A stretch of 64,000 nucleotides of DNA from Periplaneta americana (lineage: Eukaryota; Arthropoda; Insecta; Blattodea; Blattidae). The stretch spans positions 127,021,621 through 127,085,620 of the forward strand of contig NC_091125.1 of NCBI RefSeq assembly GCF_040183065.1, given 5' to 3'. Of the stretch, positions 57,305-64,000 are shown piece by piece. Position 1 is the first letter of the stretch, and each line of letters opens with the position of its first letter. The position numbers and the translations under genes were made by a program. The notes beneath the pieces were generated by a model, which saw nothing but the letters and a program-made list of their open reading frames with translations, did no database searches and had not been told where the DNA came from.

Positions 57305-57981
57305 TCTCATAGTTCTTACCAACAACTTCTGGTGTGCGCCTACATCATTTCAACCTACGAGCACGTCTCCCAAACCCCATGTGCCGACCGTTTTGCAGCT
57401 GACCTGGGAAGTCTCATACTCTACCGGAGTAATCTCGAGGAGACTGGCGCCCAAATTAATTAGTGTACATCTTTAATTATTTACATCAACGTGCCTCCTT
57501 GAGCTACTTTCCATATACGACGGAGCTGGCAGCCGAGGGCGACGACGACCGACGACCGTCGCAGATTCTGGCGCCCCAACGTGTCCCGACCGTCGCACAT
57601 ACTTATTAAGGACAGGAAATAATGACATGCGTTAAATATTTTAGCCTACTTAATGTGCAAAAAAACCTTCAATTTTATTTAAAACTTTAAAGGCATAAAT
57701 TATTTTATCAGCTCGTTAAATGACGTTAAATCGTGCAGGTAATACTTACTGCATACAACAATGTTAACATTTAGTGGACAATTATGGTTTTTCCCTGAGA
57801 AAAGTAACCATTATGGACTACTATGATATTAGAATGTTTTGTTATGTTCTAGTCAAGGAATAAACTGATAAAAAACTGCACATTTATATGACTTCCATTC
57901 TATAAATTTGTAAAATTGTTTGTATTTGATATTTGTCTATAATATTGTTTCGTCGTTTACAGTGAAATTAGGTCTATCAGG

Positions 57982-58024
<43 letters not shown>

Positions 58025-59220
58025 ACCCATTTCGTATAATTAATTGTAAAAACGAAAATTATTGCATTTATTCGAATGTTACCGTCTTCTATTTCCTTCA
58101 GTATCTCAAACTTACAGACGAAAAACTTTAGAGTTTTTCATTTCTGCGTCTGTTCATTAAAAAAAAATACATAATCCTTTGAAACCCCACTATTTTGAGA
58201 CACCGTGTATTTTCGTGTAAATAACAGATTCACAATATTACACGCTACAAAATATATTAATAGCATATTATATTATACTTATAGCTCGAAACACTGATTC
58301 GGAGTTTATACATAAAGAAACGAAGATCGTATGCGGGTTCTAAGACATAATACGTGATTAAAAGGAAAAACAGAGTACAAAGCAGTATAACACCCTCCCC
58401 CCCCCAGACTTTCGGTATTCCTCTTCCGCCCCTTGATAACTAATCTCGTAAATAAATAAATAAATAAATAAATAAAGATGAACAATGCCCGACGAAACTT
58501 CTGTACACTAAAAAGCCAACAGACCGACAGAACAACCAGAATCACTCTTTCTTATTATGAATGTCCGACATGTTAGAAAGTAAAATGTATTCAAACAAGT
58601 CTTTTCAATTGTAGAGACTGACAGTGGTGTATAAGCTAAACTATGATCATTTCATACTCTACAAAAATTGCTTTGTTCATGAAATCAGTACGTGCCACGT
58701 TGAATATTTATTAGATGAATTCATTTATAGATCCCGAAGAAGAAAACCTTTCTAATTCTTCAGGAATAATGAATACAAGCAGACAAACGGATATACGTCT
58801 TTCCAGAGACTGCTATTACCGAAGCGGGTATTCTGAAGACTAGTATGTCTATCTTAATTAAAAAATAAAAACAATTTTTGGAGCTATAACTTGAATTTTA
58901 AGGAGGGCAACACTACGATTCAACACTGTGACCTTATTAATCTATTGCGCTGACCTTTAAGCTGGGCTCATTCTCAAACTCACATCGGCTGACTGCATTA
59001 AGGTTCCCTGCGTACCCTCGTTTCGAGCAGACAACCCCACTCGTCCCTACGCCAGCCCCTCCGTGTGTCGACAGCCGGTGTTCGAGGAATGCTATACTAT
59101 GATGATAGAATGGAGAAATGTTGACAGGCTAAAGCTCTGACCACTCAGCCACCGCAAGGGATATTTGAAGCGTTAGAAACATGTCTTTTCGACTCCAAAA
59201 ATAAATCAGGAAATAAATTA
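57305..59220. other. Unassigned intergenic stretch with AAAT repeats
   Basis: (AAAT)n at 57983-58024 and 58448-58478. Otherwise no gene or known repeat. Confidence 0.35.
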
Positions 59221-59230
59221 AAACTAGCCA

Positions 59231-59655
59231 CCGGCGTTGCTCAGTCGGCTAAGGCGCTTGCCTGCCGATACGGAGTTGCGCTCGGACATGGGTTCGATTC
59301 CCGCTTGGACTATAGGCATCCAACGAGGAAAACTCAGTGCGCAGAAATCAGCGGGCGTGACTGTCTCGCGCAGATGACTTATGCTCCCGTTTCTAGCATG
59401 CTCTCACGCCTACTGCAGGGGAGTAAGAGGGGTATAGCATACGCATCGCGAGGAATCCGAGCCGAGTTTTGTTTGTAGGATACCTGTAATAACATGGTTT
59501 GGTTTTTCCGAGGTTTTCCCAAGCCATAAGGCGAATGTCAGGTAATCTATGGCGAACCCTCGGCCTCATCTCGCCAAATACCATCTAGCTATCACCAATC
59601 CCATCGACGCTAATAATAACCTAGTAGTTGTTACAGCGTCGTTAAATAAACTAAA
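59231..59655 (+). repeat. SINE-2 variant, long, tRNA head
   Basis: Head CCGGCGTTGCTCAGTCGGCT with A box, B box GGGTTCGATTCCC at 59290, body CCGAGGTTTTCCCAAGCCAT and CTCATCTCGCCAAATACCAT, and tail CAGCGTCGTTAAATAAACTA. The truncated copy at 12150-12335 belongs here. The minus frame at 59393-59584 is a shadow. Confidence 0.75.
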
Positions 59656-59659
59656 AATT

Positions 59660-62600
59660 GAAAATTAGAATGATCAATATTATTTGGTGCTCTGAACGAA
59701 TGCTGCTTAAATTTATTTAAAGAACTGATAGTTTTTAATATAACTGTAGATATATAGTACATACTTTGGACGGAAACTCGTCACTTATTCAGTTAAATAT
59801 CCAAATCTATATCCATTTGGCAAAGACGATAAATTCAACTATTAGGGAAAAAATAAAGATTCTTATTTGTTACGTTCTCAGAATTATTTTCTATATAACG
59901 ATACAAGGAAATATAAATGAAATAATTAACCATGCATATCTTCAGCATTCCACACATAATTCTTTCTTTAATTTTGAAGCTGATGTAAAAGGTATTTCCT
60001 GCAGATATTACACAACAGTTAATTCAGTCATAACTTAAGAATAAAATTACTCTCTCCCAGAAAACCATGAGTGTGACAGAAAGACGATAACACATTCCTC
60101 ATCGTGCGTGATAAGTAGACACACATTTCCTTTTCCTGAACAGACTTCCATGAGACAGGGACTGCATTGGACGATTGCTGAAGTTAGGCAAGGCTATACA
60201 TTTTTACTGTAACACGAAATACGAATATATCAAAGAAAATTACGATCCTGATTCCATGGAGGTAAGTTTAACTATAATATTGGTAACAACGCTCACAAGT
60301 TTAATAACTTTGGTTATCAGTGATTGCGTAAATATTACTTTTGTGCGAGATCGTGTGTATTTGCTTGGTTTCCGCACAAAACCAATCCGCGGAAAGTCTG
60401 AAATTCCACATTCAGTATTCCCAACCTAACACACATAACAATTTCCCTCTTCTTACCGCTTAAGTGGCATATTGATTTTACTGCTTTAGGCTTTTAACAT
60501 ATTATTTTTAGAGACGTTCAATATAGTAATAATTATAAATTGGAAACTTACCACTGCAATTTTACCTAAATTGCACTGTTAATTATTGTTTTTAAATATT
60601 TGCAAAAATTAAGTAAACTCTACAACTCCACTAAAGTTACTGCATTCGTGATGCAAGTAACATTAAGAAAGCAACTAGATTCCAGACTCATCATAGACTG
60701 GGGAAAAAAAAAGACAGACGTATATCACGGCCTGCTGGAGTAGCCTATTGTAAACACAGAAAACATTTTAAAGCAACAATGTTGAAGATAGATATTTTTG
60801 TTTTGCAAATTTGCCGTCGTTGAACAGAAACCAAGATGGAGATTTCATTGCTACTAATTAAAAATTCCTCTTTCAGGTATGTAATAAATGATCTTCGCAA
60901 AAAATAATGTACGATACACGAGCGGTATGTTTTCTTTCAATTCTCGGAAATTAAAAAATCTCAACTACGTTTCGCTTTTTCAAACTTTTCCTCGAACAAG
61001 AAAACTTCAACATACCGCTCTTGTAACGCATATTACTATTTCTTCACAGGTTTATATACATGAAGCGATGTAGATATAATATAATGTCAGGAATACAATA
61101 TCGTACGTTTAGTAGCAATTTAAGTCTACATCATATTGGGAATAGCATTACTCACTTTAGTTTATCTTCTTGAATTATTATCCAAAGACATATTTAAATT
61201 AATTAATTATGCACCCAAACAAATTATAACGTTTCGCTTTCTATATTACACAAAAACCATTCCATACAATCCGAAAATCAAGACTTCTGACTTGCTTTAA
61301 GCGGACAGGATAGTGGAATTTTAAATTTTTAATTGATGTACAATTTTCATTTTTCGTACACAGAAATGACATTGCTACAAAAACTTAAATTCTAGATCAA
61401 TGTTTAAAAAATAGGATAAAAATTTCCAAAAAAAAAAAATACAAGGACACAGTAATTCACTGAAATAGATATATCTCAGCCATTAAGAAGATTAATTCAA
61501 AACTTCTATGACATTTTACTCCTAAAAGCACATTTTTCAAAATGTCTAGAGCAAAAGTTTAATAATAGCTTTAAAATTTTTAAGAAAAACAACTACATAC
61601 ATTTTGAGAAGGAACTTTAGAGGTATTTTTATTGAAGTATGAAGGCATATTTTTAATTGCAATAAACCAACAAAATTCCATTCCAAAATAAAGTTTCCTA
61701 ACTCAAAGAATGATTATACCAAGTACAATAGTTACGAAGATATTAACTTTTTAACGGAATAAAGTAAAAAATTAGTATTACGGACAATTGCAATCAAAGT
61801 TCAGTTTCATTTAAAAGCCATGTGCACCAAAGCTTTAAAAATGGCGTCACTACATCTGACAAGGCCTTAAATGCGCATTAAATTTTATTAAACTATTTTA
61901 TAGGATTTTTTTTTAATTATTAATTTTCACCATATTTAACCGTCAGCTCCTATTAAGAATTGTAGGGTAGTTATATGTATATGTTATCCATAAAAGAAAC
62001 AAGAGTAATGTGATAAAAATAAAAATTTGTAACAACCAAAACAAAGCGATAGAAATGTTAGACAGGGCTGCCCCTTGTTACGGGCCTTAATTCTGTGGTG
62101 TTTGGGTAAAGGGAGATAAGTCATAAAAATGAGTTCGGAGATAAATGAAAATTAAACTTGGAACCCTCATTAAAAATAATTTTCTACACAAATAAAACAC
62201 ATCAACTGCTTGTATTCTCTGATTTTTTGCACACCCACTTGTATAATTTAACTTGTGTGTTCATCTGGAGAACAAAATTTCACCTGGACAAAAAAATGAC
62301 ATATACCCACTTACCCGAACACCACAGGATTAATGTATACGTTAAAATAACTTCGGAATGAACTAGTATAGCCTATATGATAAAAATTAAAATTAAAAAT
62401 AACACCACATTAAACTCAACATTATAAGTAGATGATCATTTTATATTATGTAGATCAGAAGATAATCTGCAATGAATATTCATATTACTCGTAAGTAACA
62501 TTCTACTCTAATAAATTGGAACGAACATTTCTTGTAAAAATTCCATTATGGCATTCAAAGATCAAGAGCCAATAAGTTCCAAAATTGCGGACGCCAATAA

Positions 62601-62940
62601 AATATTAGAAGGAATAAATTTAATATATGCGTATCAGAAAAAAATGAATTACAATCGATTTGTATATAAGTTACACAGTTCGTAACAGTTGAATTTATGC
62701 ATGGCACTATTTGTCTGTACATAGTGCGTGTGTTTTCCAACGAAGCGGTCCGTGGTCCGAATCTTCCCGTGAGTGGAGTTTTATCTTCATTCTACAGGGC
62801 TTCGTACTTCACCCTTGTCTTTCTTTCAGATATTCAAATAAGAAAAATCTCATCCAGAGAATTGGCGTCTGGAAAGGTTCCCAACATGCTGGCTGCGTTT
62901 CCACGTTGGATGGCTATTCCTATTCGTTGCCGTAGGTAAC
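59660..62940. other. AT-rich intergenic stretch
   Basis: More than 3 kb without a supported gene. The frames at 59766, 60175, 60888, 62158 and 62697 have no known domain. An apparent exon at 60144-60261 fails because all three frames carry stops. Confidence 0.35.
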
Positions 62941-62944
62941 TGGT

Positions 62945-63960
62945 GCAGTGAGGGTCTCCAGTAACAGTCACCAAATTCTGCCAATTTCGGAAACCAGGTC
63001 TTTTACTTCTTTACACCAGGAGTCTATTGTTTCGACAGCAAAAAAGACGATGAAGGTGTAATTGTCTACTAGATATACGTATTTATGACGTTTACTGCGT
63101 ACGGCAGATTCTGCTGCAGAACTTGCGATTTTAGAAGTTGACGGCAAGTGGGATAGAGCTAAGGTATCCACGCATGTCGTATCCCGCATTAGCGATTTTC
63201 CTCTGCTCCACGGGACCAAGGTTAATCCATTAGGGCGCTTACCATCCGTGCGACTAATCCCAGTGGGTTCTAAAATAGCAGGGATACCAGAAGATGTTAA
63301 TGCTCTCTTGATTATGTCGTTAATTGTTGAATGTCTAAAAAAAACGTCCCTTACTCTTGACACAGCTCAGAGCATGATGACCGAAAGTGTCGACAACTTC
63401 CCCACATACACATTTATGTGGTAGGCAGATTTCGCATCCAAGACGTAGAGCGACTGCAGTCTTAAAAGACTTGTTGTCCATCAGCGTTCCAATATTCGGG
63501 GAAGGTAGAGCTTGTAGCCAGGAACTCGCTTCTTTTTCTTGTAGAGCCAAAAGTCGAGCTTGGTCTGTTTCTGATGTACAAGATGTTACAAGAGATTCTA
63601 GGATGTGCCTAATAATTATATCATCCCAACAATTCTGGACGTCCCTGGATGAGCTGGCGGATTAGAGTTCCTGGATGTACTATTCCACCTATCCAAATCC
63701 TCCGGAAAATGGCAGATTTCGACCTCATCACTGAATGAAGGAAAAATAGATTTAATGATATCGAAAACTCCATATGCAGAAGCCAAGAATTCCGGTGTAC
63801 AGATGTCACTGAGTTTTCTAATACCGAGACCTCCAAGTCTGATAGGAAGACAAGCTTGTGCCCAACTTCTGTCCTCATGTGTAGTATTGAGAATAGCTTC
63901 AATTACATGAGTTGCGACTTGTCATTTGAAAGGCAAAAGGATATTCCAAGAAAAATTAAA
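62945..63960 (-). pseudogene. Retroelement C-terminus with Zn motif and PD-(D/E)xK-like segment
   Basis: Minus strand, entering from the right edge: ACLPIRLGGLGIRKLSDICT and PEFLASAYGVFDIIKSIF, then (63550-63335) EKEASSWLQALPSPNIGTLM and CVCGEVVDTFGHHALSC, a C-x-C...H-x-x-x-x-C zinc-knuckle-like motif, then (63363-62968) TGISRTDGKRPNGLTLVPWS, RGKSLMRDTTCVDTLALS and SKRHKYVYLVDNYTFIVF. The order of an LGGLGIR segment, a zinc motif and a K-R-P-(D)-G...W-x-x-G-x-x-L-x-x-D-T segment is a recurring retroelement C-terminus. The last part resembles a restriction-like nuclease, with the usual Asp changed to Asn here. At least two frame breaks. The clade is not certain; the reverse transcriptase core would lie right of the window. 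Confidence 0.6.
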
Positions 63961-64000
63961 AAACTTTCTAAGATATTAGGGATGTTAAAGCAAGTTCATA

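Noticed and set aside
60144..60261. Apparent exon with acceptor CCTGAACAG and donor GTAAGT
   Set aside because: All three frames between the two sites contain stops.
63387..63665. 92-codon plus-strand frame
   Set aside because: Antisense of the retroelement C-terminus.

Overview
This window is repeat-rich, AT-rich eukaryotic DNA. It reads as a large insect genome: coding exons are tiny, introns run to several kb, and most recognisable sequence is transposon debris (Phantom-like MULE, hAT, Harbinger-like, pogo/Tigger, Tc1 and Sola-like DNA elements; jockey/CR1-like and RTE-like LINEs; several tRNA-derived SINEs). The SINE and LINE mix would suit a cockroach or termite, but that is inference. 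There are no bacterial operons, CRISPR arrays or phage genes.

The most important structure is a tandem array of a gene I do not recognise, all on the + strand with a period of about 21-22.5 kb. Gene A contributes only its last exon (318-570). Gene B has coding exons at 12450-12525, 17759-17810 and 21614-21863. Gene C has them at 33660-33861, 36158-36209 and 44144-44381. In both complete copies the introns fall in the same phases (1, then 2), splice consensus is intact, the summed exons form one open frame (125 and 163 residues), and an in-frame TAA lies 12 nt upstream of the ATG. A diverged but recognisable block with a splice donor lies 5.7-5.9 kb upstream of each start (about 6300-6538 and 27655-27881); it is probably the promoter and a 5' untranslated exon. 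A third relative of this block, at about 49870-50160, may open a fourth unit. The predicted products are small, have a very acidic N-terminus and a Ser/Glu/Gln-rich C-terminus, and match no family I know.

Layout: 0-6 kb holds the gene A tail, a pogo relic, a LINE 3' end, a Phantom-like MULE and a 97-bp higher-order minisatellite. 6-22 kb is gene B, with its introns filled by nested elements (RTE LINE, TA-flanked MITE, SINEs, a CGGBP1/hAT-like element, a hAT with a nested TA element, and a MADF-domain Harbinger-like element split by a LINE). 22-28 kb repeats the downstream part of the first unit, without the MULE and pogo insertions. 27.6-44.4 kb is gene C, with a tRNA foldback element, LINE chimeras, a Sola/DUF7869-like element nested in a second pogo element, SINEs, a tyrosine-recombinase fragment, a BED-finger exon and foldback elements. 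44-64 kb is mostly intergenic: more tRNA foldbacks, an RTE fragment, a Tc1-like element with an internal inverted duplication, SINEs, and at the right edge a retroelement C-terminus on the minus strand.

Because the units are duplicates, several insertions can be compared with an empty site in the neighbouring copy. That gives direct evidence of element boundaries and of the order of events.
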